This document shows, piece after piece, positions 8,548 to 19,700 of a stretch of 64,000 nucleotides of DNA. Position 1 is the first letter of the stretch, and every line of letters begins with the position of its first letter. The stretch lies in NCBI RefSeq assembly GCF_000798815.1, contig NZ_JTLD01000004.1, forward strand, positions 248,001 to 312,000, written 5' to 3'. Source of the DNA: Alistipes sp. ZOR0009. Its GTDB lineage: Bacteria; Bacteroidota; Bacteroidia; Bacteroidales; ZOR0009. The translations under genes were made by a program, and so were the position numbers. The notes beneath the pieces were generated by a model. That model made no database searches. It was not told where the DNA came from and saw only the letters and a list, made by a program, of their open reading frames with translations.

Positions 8548-8670
8548 CTTTCCATATTTTTTTGATGGGACGAAATTAGTGCTATTTATCACACGTCAAC
8601 CCAACAAACGGCTTTTTTAAAGGTTATCTCGATATTCATTACTAAATTGCCAGCTCTAAAACTAATTGGA

Positions 8671-10977
8671 ATGTCATCGGAAAAGTTAAAAGAAGAGGCG
8701 TTAAGCTATCACGCCCAAGGAAAACCAGGTAAGATAGAGGTAGTTCCGACCAAACCCTACAGCACGCAGCACGACTTGGCGCTGGCCTACTCTCCTGGAG
8801 TTGCCGCCCCCTGTTTGGCCATCGAGGAGAATGCTGAGGATGCCTACAAGTACACCGCAAAAGGAAATTTAGTGGCCGTTATCTCCAACGGTACCGCCGT
8901 TCTAGGTTTAGGGAACATAGGAGCGCTCGCCAGCAAGCCCGTAATGGAGGGCAAGGGGCTCCTGTTTAAGATATTTGCCGATATTGACGTGTTTGACATT
9001 GAGGTAGACCAACCCGATGTGGACAAGTTTGTTGAGGCCGTTAAGGCCATTGCCCCCACCTTTGGGGGGATTAACCTCGAAGATATCAAGGCACCCGAGT
9101 GCTTCGAAATCGAAGAGCGCCTAAAGAACGAGCTCAACATCCCCGTAATGCACGACGACCAGCATGGCACGGCCATCATCTCGTCGGCAGCGCTGCTCAA
9201 CGCGCTCGACATTGCGGGTAAGAAGATCGAGGAGGTACAGCTCGTGGTGAACGGTGCTGGTGCCTCGGCGGTGGCCTCCACCAAGCTCTACATCGAGCTG
9301 GGCGTACGCAAGGAGAATATCATCATGTGCGACAGCAAGGGCGCCATCACCACCTCGCGCAAAGGCCTATCGGGCGCAAAGGCCTACTTCGCCACCGATA
9401 AGGACGTAACCACCTTAGAGGATGCGCTGGTTGGTGCCGACGTATTCCTTGGGCTATCGGCCGCCGATGTGCTTACCCAAGCAATGGTTCGCTCCATGGC
9501 TAAAGATCCAATCATCTTTGCCTTGGCCAACCCCGATCCCGAAATCAGCTACGACCTGGCTAAGGCCTCGCGTCCCGACATCATCTTTGCAACGGGCCGT
9601 TCGGACTATCCCAACCAGGTAAACAACGTGCTCGGATTCCCCTACATTTTCCGTGGTGCGCTCGACGTGCGCGCAACCACCATCAACGAGGCCATGAAGG
9701 TGGCCGCCGTTAGGGCCCTTGCCGCGCTGGCCAAAGAGCCAGTACCCGATGTGGTATCCATTGCCTACAACGACAACTCGATTGTTTACGGCCGCGAATA
9801 CCTTATCCCCAAGCCGCTAGATCCTCGCCTTATCTCCACCATATCGGTGGCGGTAGCCAAGGCTGCTATCGAGTCTGGCGTGGCGCGCAGCGTTATTACC
9901 GACTGGGAAACCTACTCCTTCGATCTAGAACGCAGAATGGGTTACGACAACCGCCTAACCCGCAGCCTACGCAATAAGGCCAAAAATAACCCTAAGCGCA
10001 TCGTATTCGCCGAGGGAGGCAACATCAACATCCTACGCGCCGCACAAAACGTGCTTACCGAGAAAATCGGTATCCCCATCCTGTTGGGAAGCAAGGAGAA
10101 GATTCGCCAAACCATTAAGGAGAATAACCTGGAGCTTACCGGTGCCGAAATCATCGAATTTTTTGGCGAGGAGGAGCGCGAACGCCGCGAAAGCTACGCC
10201 AAGATTTACCACCGCAGGCTAGAGCGCAACGGAATTATCTACTCCGAGGCCATCGAGCGCATGTACACCCGCGACTACTTCGGTACGATGATGGTGGAAG
10301 CAGGCGATGCCGATGCCTTTATCTCGGGCTACGCCAAGCGCTACGCCTATACCATTGCCCCTGCGCTAGAGTACTACGGTATGACCAAGCAGGGCAGCAA
10401 GCTGGCCGGTATGTACATCGTTATGACCAAGCGCGGCCCTATCTTCTTTGCCGATTCGAGCACCATGAACATGAATCCAACGCCCCAAGATCTGGTAAAC
10501 ACCACGCTTTTGGTGGCCGACGAGGTTCGCTCGTACGGCGTGGAGCCCCGCATTGCGCTACTCTCCAACTCCAACTTTGGAGCCGTTGCAGAAGGTAGCC
10601 CTGCCGTTGTACACGAGGCGGTGCAGCTGCTACACGAGCACTATCCCGAGGTAATTGTTGATGGAGAAATGCAGGTTCCATTTGCCCTGAACTCCAAAAA
10701 GCGCATGGCGCAGTATCCTTTTAGCAAGCTTAAGGATATGGAGGTAAATACCCTCATATTCCCCAACTTTGCTTCGAGCAACATTGGCTACAAGCTAATG
10801 CAAGACCTTGCAGGCTTCGAAGTTATTGGGCCAATCCTACTAGGCATGCCTAAGTCGATCCATGTGGTACCGCTAGATAGCAACGTTCGAGACATCGTTA
10901 ACATGGCAACCATTGCCGCCGTCGATGCGCAGCGCATTAACCGCTCCGAATCGCTAACCATGAATCCGACGATTTAA
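8671..10977 (+). CDS. maeB: NADP-dependent malic enzyme with C-terminal phosphotransacetylase-like domain
   Basis: 768 residues from the ATG at 8671; a TTG eight codons upstream is less likely. The N-terminal malic enzyme part (about 1-430) includes [26 protein letters not shown], the metal-site motif [10 protein letters not shown] and the Rossmann segment [12 protein letters not shown]. It converts malate to pyruvate, CO2 and NAD(P)H. The C-terminal 330 residues are a phosphate acetyltransferase-like domain ([29 protein letters not shown]), which in MaeB-type enzymes is catalytically inactive and mediates oligomerisation and acetyl-CoA control. Cofactor preference (NADP) is from the family, not from the sequence. 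Ends at a terminator. Confidence 0.95.
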   Translation: MSSEKLKEEALSYHAQGKPGKIEVVPTKPYSTQHDLALAYSPGVAAPCLAIEENAEDAYKYTAKGNLVAVISNGTAVLGLGNIGALASKPVMEGKGLLFKIFADIDVFDIEVDQPDVDKFVEAVKAIAPTFGGINLEDIKAPECFEIEERLKNELNIPVMHDDQHGTAIISSAALLNALDIAGKKIEEVQLVVNGAGASAVASTKLYIELGVRKENIIMCDSKGAITTSRKGLSGAKAYFATDKDVTTLEDALVGADVFLGLSAADVLTQAMVRSMAKDPIIFALANPDPEISYDLAKASRPDIIFATGRSDYPNQVNNVLGFPYIFRGALDVRATTINEAMKVAAVRALAALAKEPVPDVVSIAYNDNSIVYGREYLIPKPLDPRLISTISVAVAKAAIESGVARSVITDWETYSFDLERRMGYDNRLTRSLRNKAKNNPKRIVFAEGGNINILRAAQNVLTEKIGIPILLGSKEKIRQTIKENNLELTGAEIIEFFGEEERERRESYAKIYHRRLERNGIIYSEAIERMYTRDYFGTMMVEAGDADAFISGYAKRYAYTIAPALEYYGMTKQGSKLAGMYIVMTKRGPIFFADSSTMNMNPTPQDLVNTTLLVADEVRSYGVEPRIALLSNSNFGAVAEGSPAVVHEAVQLLHEHYPEVIVDGEMQVPFALNSKKRMAQYPFSKLKDMEVNTLIFPNFASSNIGYKLMQDLAGFEVIGPILLGMPKSIHVVPLDSNVRDIVNMATIAAVDAQRINRSESLTMNPTI

Positions 10978-10992
10978 GTATAAGCAAAAAAT

Positions 10993-11032
10993 AGAGGGGG
11001 CTCCTTTGATGGCAATCGAAGGAGCCTCTTTG
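10993..11032 (+). terminator. Terminator of the malic enzyme gene
   Basis: Hairpin AGAGGGGGCTCCTTTGAT / ATCGAAGGAGCCTCTT with small mismatches. The remaining sequence up to the ileS promoter (to about 11230) shows no gene. Confidence 0.75.
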
Positions 11033-11234
11033 CATGTAAAAACATCATCACCCAAATTCCCCTCCGCCTTTTACGTTGCGGCACCCTGCATTAACCGTCT
11101 AAGCAACGCTCCATGAAAAAGCACTCCAAAGTCGCTACTGGCAAAATTTAGGGGTAATAAAGCTACTTTATTATAGAACGCTAGCTTCTTTTAGCTGCCA
11201 GAAGCAATATAGACGTTTCCTATTCCGCCTAAAA

Positions 11235-11266
11235 GTTGCATATAATAAAAGCGAATTCTATTTTTG
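11235..11266 (+). promoter_or_regulatory. Candidate ileS promoter
   Basis: GTTG (11235-11238), 20 nt, TATTTTTG (11259-11266): an exact TAnnTTTG box with a 3/4 match upstream, 30 bp before the ileS ATG. Confidence 0.55.
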
Positions 11267-11295
11267 GGGAATTTTGAGAAAACGAGGTAAAAAAA

Positions 11296-14200
11296 ATGAG
11301 TTCGAAATTTCCTGAATACAAAGGCTTAGACCTTTCACAAGTCAACAAGGACGTTCTTAAAACGTGGGACAAAGACGATACTTTTAAACAAAGTATCGAA
11401 ACAAGAGCAGGTCATCCAACATTCGTGTTTTACGAGGGACCACCATCTGCAAACGGAATGCCTGGCATTCACCACGTAATGGCACGTACCATTAAGGACT
11501 CATTTTGCCGTTACAAAACTCAAAAAGGCTACCTAGTACACCGTAAAGCAGGCTGGGATACCCACGGGCTACCCGTAGAGCTTGGTGTTGAAAAGATGCT
11601 AGGCATCACCAAAGACGACATCGGCAAGTCGATTACCGTAGAAGAGTACAACAACACCTGCCGCAAGGAGGTAATGAAGTACACCGGCGCTTGGCAAGAC
11701 CTTACCCATAAAATGGGCTACTGGGTGAACATGGAAGATCCATACATCACCTACGACAACCGCTACATCGAAACGCTATGGTACCTGCTTAAGGAACTTC
11801 ACCAAAAAGGTTTACTATACAAGGGATACACCATACAACCCTACTCGCCTGCTGCGGGTACCGGATTAAGTACCCACGAGCTAAACCAGCCTGGCTGCTA
11901 CCGCGATGTGAAGGACACCACCGTTGTGGCTCAGTTTAAGGTGGTAAAGAACGATCGCTCGGCCTTCCTTTTCGAAGGAGTTGAAGAGGAGATGTTCTTT
12001 ATGGCTTGGACTACCACCCCTTGGACCTTACCATCCAACACGGCACTTGCCGTTGGCGAAAAGATCGACTATGTAAGCGTTCGCACCTTTAACCCATACA
12101 CGGGCATTCCAGTGGTGCTGATTCTTGCAAAGCCGCTATTTGCAAAATATTTCTCCGAAAAAAATAAGGAGCTTAAGCTAGAAGATTACAAAGCTGGCGA
12201 TAAGAATATCCCATACGTAATTCTTAAAGAGTTTAAGGGGAAAGATATTGAAGGGCTACGCTACGAGCAGCTAATGCCTTACCACCAACCCGAAGATGGC
12301 GATGCGTTCCGCGTACTTTGCGGCGACTTCGTATCTACCGAAGATGGTACCGGTATTGTTCACATAGCGCCTAGCTTTGGTGCCGATGACTTCCGCGTAG
12401 CGAAGCAAAACGGCATTGGCTCGCTTACCTTGGTAGATAAATCGGGTAAGTTCATCGACGGCTGCGGCGAATTTAGCGGTCGCTACGTGAAAAACGAGTA
12501 CGACCCTAACTACGTAGAGGGAACCGACTCGGTTGACGTTGACATTGCTGTTAAGCTGAAGGCTGAAAATAAGGCATTCAAGATTGAAAAGTACGAGCAC
12601 AGCTACCCACACTGCTGGCGTACCGACAAGCCAGTGCTTTACTATCCGCTCGATTCTTGGTTTATCAAAACCACCGCTATCCGCGAAAAGATGATCGAGC
12701 TAAACGACACCATCAACTGGAAACCAGCGTCAACAGGAACTGGTCGCTTTGGAAAGTGGCTAGAGAATTTGGTGGACTGGAACCTTTCGCGCTCGCGCTA
12801 CTGGGGGACCCCGCTACCCGTTTGGGCTAACGAGGACTATAGTGAAATTAAGTGCATCGGATCGGTATCTGAGCTCAAAGCAGAAATTGAAAAGTCTATT
12901 GCCGCAGGATTTATGACCAGCAACCCATTTGCTGGCTATACGGATGGCGACTACACTAAAGATAACTACGAGTCGTTTGACCTTCACCGTCCTCATGTGG
13001 ACAACATTGTACTCGTATCGAGCAAGGGCGAAAAGATGACCCGCGAAACAGACCTTATCGACGTTTGGTTCGACTCTGGAGCCATGCCATACGCGCAGGT
13101 TCACTATCCTTTTGCCATCAGCAAGGAGGAGTTCGAAAAGGTTTATCCAGCCGACTTTATTGCCGAAGGGGTAGACCAAACTCGTGGCTGGTTCTTTACG
13201 CTTCATGCCATCGCTTCAATGCTATTCGATAGCGTATCGTTTAAAAACGTAATATCGAACGGTCTGGTGCTCGATAAGAACGGAAATAAGATGAGCAAGC
13301 GCCTTGGTAATGCCGTTGAACCATTCCAAGTAATTGAGGAGTATGGCTCCGATCCGCTTCGCTGGTACATGGTAACCAACTCGTCGCCTTGGGACAACCT
13401 AAAGTTCGATATCGCTGGCGTTGACGAGGTACGTAGAAAGTTCTTCGGAACGCTTTACAACACCTACTCGTTCTTTGCCCTCTACGCCAACGTTGATGGA
13501 TTTACCTTCAGCGAGGCAGAAGTTCCTGTAGAGGAGCGTCCTGAGATCGACCGTTGGATAATCTCGCTTCTAAACTCGCTTGTAAAAGAGTGCGAAGAGG
13601 CATACGATAGCTACGAGGCAACCCGTGCTGGCCGTGCCATCCAAAATTTTGTAACCGAAAACCTATCGAACTGGTACGTTCGCCTAAACCGTAAGCGTTT
13701 CTGGGGTGGCGAATACTCGAAAGATAAAATCGCCGCTTACCAAACCCTATACACCTGTTTGGAAACAGTTGCCCAGCTAGGTGCTCCAATTGCTCCATTC
13801 TATATGGATAGGCTCTTCACCGACCTTAACGCAATCAGCAAGCGTAACAACGAAAAGAGTGTTCACCTTGCCCGATTCCCCGAGGCTAACGAGCAGCACA
13901 TCGACAAGAACCTAGAGGAGCAAATGGATATCGCACAGCTAGCCTCTTCGATGGTACTAGCGCTGCGCCGCAAGGTAAACATCAAGGTGCGTCAACCGCT
14001 TACCAAAATCATGATTCCGGTGCTCGATGCGCAGCTACAATCTCAAATAGAGGCGGTAGAGCAGCTTATTCTTGGCGAAGTAAACGTAAAAGAGCTGGAG
14101 TATCTGCACGAAACAACCGGGATCCTTGTTAAGAAGATAAAGCCAAACTTTAAGACACTAGGTCCACGCTACGGCAAGCAGATGAAGGAAATTTCGGCTG

Positions 14201-14658
14201 CAGTAGGAGCGTTTACCCAAGAGGATATTGCCCAAATTGAACGTGAGCAAAAGTATACCCTTAACCTAGCCTCAGGCGTGGTTGAGATGACCATCGAGGA
14301 CGTGGAAATCACCTCTGAGGATATTCCAGGATGGCTGGTAGCATCGGAAGGTAAGCTAACTATTGCGCTGGATATCACCATTACCGACGAGTTACGTCAG
14401 GAAGGTATTGCCCGCGAGCTAATCAACCGTATTCAAAATATCCGTAAGGATAGCAACTTCGACGTAACCGACAAGGTGGTTATCACCCTTCAAAAGCATG
14501 CGGAGATTGATGCCGCAATTGCCAACTTTAAGGATTATATCGCTGGACAAACCTTGGCTACAGATATAATTCTAGCAGAAACTGTAAACAATGGAGTAGA
14601 AATCGATTTGGATAACGAACTTATTCTAAAAATCGATGTTCAAAAAGCCATAGTATAA
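11296..14658 (+). CDS. ileS: Isoleucyl-tRNA synthetase
   Basis: 1,120 residues, the long form usual in Bacteroidota. This class Ia aminoacyl-tRNA synthetase charges tRNA-Ile. The HIGH motif appears as GIHH (residues 57-60, after GPPSANGMP). The KMSKS motif is KMSKR at residues 665-669 (NGNKMSKRLGN). The editing (CP1) domain lies between, with TTPWTLPSN and GTGIVHIAPSFGADD, and the anticodon-binding helical region follows at about residues 730-900. The C-terminus is of the eukaryote-like/IleS2 type rather than the zinc-finger type of E. coli. A TraR/DksA-like gene follows 36 bp downstream, so the two are probably co-transcribed. Confidence 0.98.
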   Translation: MSSKFPEYKGLDLSQVNKDVLKTWDKDDTFKQSIETRAGHPTFVFYEGPPSANGMPGIHHVMARTIKDSFCRYKTQKGYLVHRKAGWDTHGLPVELGVEKMLGITKDDIGKSITVEEYNNTCRKEVMKYTGAWQDLTHKMGYWVNMEDPYITYDNRYIETLWYLLKELHQKGLLYKGYTIQPYSPAAGTGLSTHELNQPGCYRDVKDTTVVAQFKVVKNDRSAFLFEGVEEEMFFMAWTTTPWTLPSNTALAVGEKIDYVSVRTFNPYTGIPVVLILAKPLFAKYFSEKNKELKLEDYKAGDKNIPYVILKEFKGKDIEGLRYEQLMPYHQPEDGDAFRVLCGDFVSTEDGTGIVHIAPSFGADDFRVAKQNGIGSLTLVDKSGKFIDGCGEFSGRYVKNEYDPNYVEGTDSVDVDIAVKLKAENKAFKIEKYEHSYPHCWRTDKPVLYYPLDSWFIKTTAIREKMIELNDTINWKPASTGTGRFGKWLENLVDWNLSRSRYWGTPLPVWANEDYSEIKCIGSVSELKAEIEKSIAAGFMTSNPFAGYTDGDYTKDNYESFDLHRPHVDNIVLVSSKGEKMTRETDLIDVWFDSGAMPYAQVHYPFAISKEEFEKVYPADFIAEGVDQTRGWFFTLHAIASMLFDSVSFKNVISNGLVLDKNGNKMSKRLGNAVEPFQVIEEYGSDPLRWYMVTNSSPWDNLKFDIAGVDEVRRKFFGTLYNTYSFFALYANVDGFTFSEAEVPVEERPEIDRWIISLLNSLVKECEEAYDSYEATRAGRAIQNFVTENLSNWYVRLNRKRFWGGEYSKDKIAAYQTLYTCLETVAQLGAPIAPFYMDRLFTDLNAISKRNNEKSVHLARFPEANEQHIDKNLEEQMDIAQLASSMVLALRRKVNIKVRQPLTKIMIPVLDAQLQSQIEAVEQLILGEVNVKELEYLHETTGILVKKIKPNFKTLGPRYGKQMKEISAAVGAFTQEDIAQIEREQKYTLNLASGVVEMTIEDVEITSEDIPGWLVASEGKLTIALDITITDELRQEGIARELINRIQNIRKDSNFDVTDKVVITLQKHAEIDAAIANFKDYIAGQTLATDIILAETVNNGVEIDLDNELILKIDVQKAIV

Positions 14659-14694
14659 CTAATAATTTACTAACTTTAGCTAAAACTTAAGCGT

Positions 14695-15072
14695 ATGTCA
14701 GAAAAGGAAAGAACACGCTACTCGGATGAGGAGCTAGCCGAATTTAAAGAGTTAATCCTAGAGAAGCTCGAAAAGGCTAAACGGGACTATGACTTGCTTA
14801 AGTCGGCTATCAACTACAGCGAAAGCAACGACACGCAAGATACCTCGCCAACCTTTAAAACGTTGGAGGAAGGAGCGGCAACTCTTTCGAAGGAAGAATC
14901 TGGAAGGTTGGCTCAACGCCAGTCTAAGTTTATCCAGCATCTTGAGGCTGCCCTTATTCGTATCGAGAATAAATCTTACGGAATATGTCGTGAAACGGGA
15001 AAGTTGATTCCGAAGGAACGCCTAAGGGCTGTTCCACACGCCACTTTAAGCATTGAGGCTAAAGGAAAGTAA
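14695..15072 (+). CDS. TraR/DksA-family protein with degenerate zinc finger
   Basis: 125 residues. The N-terminal half is a helical coiled coil (DEELAEFKELILEKLEKAKR...), as in DksA, which reaches into the RNA polymerase secondary channel. The C-terminal zinc-finger region is SYGICRETGKLIPKERLRAVPHAT. Only one cysteine of the usual C4 set remains, so zinc binding is doubtful; this degenerate form is common in Bacteroidota. It follows ileS, an arrangement common in this phylum, where lspA often comes next; here lspA is absent and a terminator follows. A role in transcription control is inferred from the family. Confidence 0.88.
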   Translation: MSEKERTRYSDEELAEFKELILEKLEKAKRDYDLLKSAINYSESNDTQDTSPTFKTLEEGAATLSKEESGRLAQRQSKFIQHLEAALIRIENKSYGICRETGKLIPKERLRAVPHATLSIEAKGK

Positions 15073-15097
15073 TCGAATAAGCTCATCCGAAAAGCAA

Positions 15098-15121
15098 AAG
15101 AGGCAGCCAAGGCTGCCTCTT
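15098..15121. terminator. Bidirectional terminator between convergent genes
   Basis: AAGAGGCAGCC / GGCTGCCTCTT hairpin with T-run on the plus side and A-run on the other, between the TraR/DksA-like gene and the minus-strand gene ending at 15133. Confidence 0.88.
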
Positions 15122-15132
15122 TTTTATTTCTT

Positions 15133-16173
15133 CTAATCAAGTTGAAAGTGCCTACTTTCAACCCCATTATTTTGTAACAGTTGCTTTAATTCGTTGGCTT
15201 TCTTAATAAAGGTTTTACCATCGCCAGAGTCATAATCATTTGCAATTAGGCCCTCAGCCTGTTTAATAACCTCATCTGGCTGATCAGTTAAATAGTAAAT
15301 TTGAGCCAAGTTAAAAAATGAAGCGTAACGCATCTTCTTATGCTTCTTGTTGTCCTCTGTGTAACGTGCTTTCACATCCTCTAAGTAGCTAATTAATGGC
15401 TTAGCCAAATCACGAGCTTCGCCAACACCTCCATCAGCTGTCATTTTTTCAATAATAGCTTTTACCTGAGCAAAGTTATCAGAGTGCGCCTTAAATTCAG
15501 GATGTTTTTCCGAACCTAAATACCAGAATAACATATTATCAGAATATGCTTTATAACCAAACAACTCATTAGCGGTTGCATTTACTTCCTTATTATCGTT
15601 GGCTATAAACTGAACTGTCAACTTATCAACAAGCATATCCTTATTCAATTTAATATAAGTAGCAGCTTCTTTATATTCCTTGTAATCTTGGCTTTGGTAA
15701 ACTTTTTCACTAGATGAAGAATTGAGTGGTTGCACAAAAATCTCCGTTCCAGACTTATCCAAGAATTGAACAGAACTTTGCAGACGATACTTCATTATAC
15801 CCGCATAGGTATAATATACCTTAGTTACATTCCCATCCTTATCCTTATCTTCATGCTTAATTTCCAAAACGTTAATTTCAGAAACATTGATAGGCGAAAA
15901 AGAATAGACAACTTTCAAACCAGCATCTGCATCAACTTTCTTAAGCCCTTCAATTTTTATTGCATTTTGCTCGTATTCGCTCCTGCTATAAGCAGCGCTA
16001 ACGACATCGCTAAAGTTGGCTTTTACAGAAAACGTGCGTTGATCTTTGGGTAGCGGTTTCTTAGCAAGCGATCGATAGTTAAACTTTGCATGAAATCTGT
16101 CTAAATCAACCGATTGAGAAAACACGGACATGCTAATAGATATTAGCATTGAGAAAAAGAGTATTTTTTTCAT
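15133..16173 (-). CDS. Exported protein of unknown function with TPR-like C-terminus
   Basis: 346 residues. A clear signal peptide (residues 1-19, ending VFSQ) is followed by a beta-rich region to about residue 210, then a helical segment. The last 90 residues (MRYASFFNLAQIYYLTDQPDEVIKQAEGLI) look like one or two tetratricopeptide-type helical hairpins. I do not recognise a named family. The predicted location is the periplasm, since there is no lipobox. A lipoprotein gene lies 33 bp upstream on the same strand, so the two may be co-transcribed. Codon use is more AT-rich than in the ileS region. Confidence 0.6.
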   Translation of the reverse strand: MKKILFFSMLISISMSVFSQSVDLDRFHAKFNYRSLAKKPLPKDQRTFSVKANFSDVVSAAYSRSEYEQNAIKIEGLKKVDADAGLKVVYSFSPINVSEINVLEIKHEDKDKDGNVTKVYYTYAGIMKYRLQSSVQFLDKSGTEIFVQPLNSSSSEKVYQSQDYKEYKEAATYIKLNKDMLVDKLTVQFIANDNKEVNATANELFGYKAYSDNMLFWYLGSEKHPEFKAHSDNFAQVKAIIEKMTADGGVGEARDLAKPLISYLEDVKARYTEDNKKHKKMRYASFFNLAQIYYLTDQPDEVIKQAEGLIANDYDSGDGKTFIKKANELKQLLQNNGVESRHFQLD

Positions 16174-16206
16174 TAATTAAAATATATAGTTAAACGTTTT
16201 TTAGAT

Positions 16207-16635
16207 TTATTTGGGAGCAGCATAAAACGCCTTAAAAGTACCTGAAGCGCGATACTGCTGAGTTGCTTTTCCATTTTTAGCAAAAACACCTTCAAAAGAC
16301 CCTTTAATAACATTACTCTCGAAAAGAGTAGTAGTAATTACACCCGAAACAGAAGTATAGTAGTCACTCCCTATGGAGAAAGAAACACGATTCCAGTAAC
16401 CCATTGTATAATCTCCTATTTTTTCCCCATCTAGAACGATATCAAGATCCATACCGCTATTGATGTTATTTGAGATACTAAACAAATTGTTAGTTGAAAC
16501 AAATCTCATGTCTTCAAAAGAATAGGAAGATTGATCAACATAAACCTTCGCACAATTATCAACAGACAAATCTTTTCCACATCCAACCGAGCATAGAATA
16601 GCTGCAAAAAGAAGCCCTCGCATCAATGATTTCAT
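16207..16635 (-). CDS. Small lipoprotein of unknown function
   Basis: 142 residues with a lipoprotein signal (AAILCSVGC, lipid attachment at C19). The mature part is beta-rich and ends in a strand-like segment (YRASGTFKAFYAAPK), suggesting a compact beta-sandwich or lipocalin-like fold. This is an impression only. No family recognised. First gene of a likely two-gene unit with the exported protein at 15133-16173. Confidence 0.58.
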   Translation of the reverse strand: MKSLMRGLLFAAILCSVGCGKDLSVDNCAKVYVDQSSYSFEDMRFVSTNNLFSISNNINSGMDLDIVLDGEKIGDYTMGYWNRVSFSIGSDYYTSVSGVITTTLFESNVIKGSFEGVFAKNGKATQQYRASGTFKAFYAAPK

Positions 16636-16732
16636 AATTAAGATATAGTTTTATTCACAATTGCTGCAAATTTAATTGTTTTTAATACAAAATCTAACTT
16701 ATTAAATAAAAATGTATCTATAAAGAAATAAA

Positions 16733-16767
16733 AAAAGGGACGCTCCCAATATGGGTTACGTCCCTTC
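16733..16767 (-). terminator. Terminator of the beta-galactosidase gene
   Basis: AAGGGACG / CGTCCCTT stem with a T-run on the minus strand, 33 bp after the stop. Confidence 0.8.
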
Positions 16768-16799
16768 CGTTGTTTTTCAAAACCTATTTTTACAAACTG

Positions 16800-19700
16800 C
16801 TAAATTGGCTTAATCCAGTAGGTGTAGCTGTAGCTCTTAAACTTAAGCTGATACTGATCCAAAGGCCATGAACCCCAGCTGTCAATTCCTTGTACCCCCA
16901 TTTGCTCAAAATCGACATTAAAGTTGATAAATGGGGCTGGCTGAAGCTCACCCGAATGGTACTGCTTCTTATCCATTTCAGGGTCTAGGTCGTCTACAGA
17001 GTAAGGAAGAGCGCCAACATTAAGCAAGGTTTCCCCTTCTATTTTGATTCCTTTTCCCTTGGCATTAGTCATCGTCAACCAGCGAACATCAGACTTATTT
17101 CCACTCTCCTGAGGACGGGCATAAGGGAAGTAGGAATCCTTCACATTCTCCTTGTAAATACCGACTATTGCCGATGCCTTTCTATCCCAGTAGCTCTCCC
17201 ATGGACCACGTCCATACCAGCTTATATTGCTATACGCTTTATTTAAGCTCATCGCATTTCCAACACGAAGCATTCCCTTATAGGCTCCCTTAATGGCATT
17301 AAAGGAGTTTTTAACCTTTACATTTCCCTTCGTATCAATGGTAAACACCTGCTCGGTGCTAGCATCGCCATTTAAAATACTTTTTGTGATACTCACTACT
17401 ACCGTACCGTTTCCGTTATCCTTTACAGTAGCGGCAGTAACCTTTCCTCCATCGTAAGCGTTACGCCACATACGGAAGTTTCTATTAAAACCAGCTCCCA
17501 TATCATTATCGGTTGGAGCGCGCCAGAAGTTTGGCTTTGGACCATCTCCAATAACAGTTTCCTTACCTACTTTGTAAGAAACCAGTACGCCTGTTTCAAA
17601 GTTGAAGTTAACTTCGAAAGATCCACCGCTAACGGCAATATTTTTCCCGTTCTCCACAATGGTTAGCTTACCTTTGACAGGAGCAACATCCACCTGAGGA
17701 GCCTTTGCTTGAAGTACCAACTGCTCGTAGGTTTGCTCATAGCCTGCTGGCAAAAATGGCTCCTCCTTTTTTAATACATAGCTGATGTTTAAGAAGTACT
17801 CCTTATCAGACCTCAACTTTGTATTAAAAGGAATGGTGATATTTTTAGATGTTTGAGGAGCGGTATTAATATCAGCAATAATTCCCTTCTCCTTTACAAC
17901 CCCATCTTCTAGAATACTCCAGTTTAGCTGAAAGTTAGAGAGGTCGCGGAAGAAGTAGCCGTTGGTTACCATAATCTTCCCTGATTTAGGATCGTCTGAT
18001 TTTGTTTTGATATGCTCGTATACCTTTTTTACCTCGCGAGCCATTGGCGTATAGCCCCTATCCCCTGTTACAACCCCTTTTACGCAGAAGTTATTATCAG
18101 AAAAATGCTCGTTAACGGGTCCTTCTAGAGGAAAATCACCTCCGTAAGCAAGTATTCGCTTCCCATTTTTCACCGTGTCAATCCCCTGGTCTATCCATTC
18201 CCAGATAAATCCGCCCTGCAACGAAGAATAGCGCTCAATAACATCCCAGTACTCCTTAAAGTTACCAAGGCTATTCCCCATTATGTGGGCATACTCCGAC
18301 ATAATCAACGGACGTGTTGGATTTTCTTTCGAATATTGAACCATCCAGTTAGGATCGGGATATTGAGGACAAATAATATCGGTATTATAGTCATCCTCGG
18401 CACGCTCGTACTGAACAGGACGACTATCGTTAGCCTTTAACCAGTCGTAACCTGCATAGAAGTTACAGCCATTGCCAGCTTCGTTACCCAACGACCAAAA
18501 AAGAACGCATGTACGGTTCTTATCGCGCTCGTACATCCGAAGAATACGCTGCATGTGCGGATTGTACCAAGCCTTATCGTTACCAAGCGTGTACTCCAGA
18601 TCGTAGTAACGACCATGCGATTCGATGTTGGCCTCATCAATCACATAAATGCCATACTCGTCGCATAAGTCAAAAAAGTAAGGATCGGGAGGATAGTGAG
18701 AGCAACGAACAGCATTCACATTAAGCTTTTTCATCATCTCGATATCCTTGCGCATCTCGTCGTGAGTTAGGGTATGCCCATTACGAAGACTTACCTCGTG
18801 GCGGTTAACCCCTTTAAAAAATACTCGCTTCCCGTTAACAAGCACATCAACACCCTTAACCTCTATTGTTCTAAATCCAATACGCTGAGGGATTACCTCC
18901 TGCACCTCTCCTTTTTCATTCTCTAGCGTAATGTAAAGCGTATATAGGTTAGGGATCTCTGCCGACCATGGTTTCACATTTGGAATAGTTCCCGATACCG
19001 AAACCATTTTATGGTACTGACCCAGCACCTCGCTCTTATTTGTCCGCTGGCGAAATACCTCCTTCCCATCTGCATCTACAATTCGTGCCGATACAAAAAA
19101 CGGCTGAGGCTTACTATGAAGCGTATTCTTATCAACTACGTAGCTTGCAACATTGGCATCGAGCTTAAAAGCCCCATCTGTATAGCCATTGGTAAGCTCA
19201 GACTTCAGCTTAAAGTCGCGAATAGCAACCTGAGGAGTAGCAAATAGGTACACCTCCCTTTCGATACCCGAGATACGGAACATATCTTGGCACTCGAGAT
19301 ACGAGCCATCGCTCCATCGGTACACCTGAAGGGCTACGAGATTCTTACCAGGCTTTACCCATTTGGTTATATCAAATTCGGCTGCCAGCTTGCTATCCTC
19401 GCTGTAGCCAACCTTTTTCCCATTTACGTAGATAAAAAAGGCAGACTTAACCGCACCTAAATGGATAAACACCTGCTGATCTTTCCATCCCTCGGGAAGT
19501 TCAAAAGTCTTACGATAGGAACCTACTGGATTATAATTTTCGGGAATATCAAACGGAGGATCTAACCGTCCCCCCATCTTTGCCTTCCCGGTAAACTCGT
19601 AGGCATGGTTGGTATAAATTGGAATTCCATAGCCATTAACCTCCCAGTTGGCTGGTACCTTAAAGTTATCCCATTTCGAATCATCGAAATCAGGAAGGTA

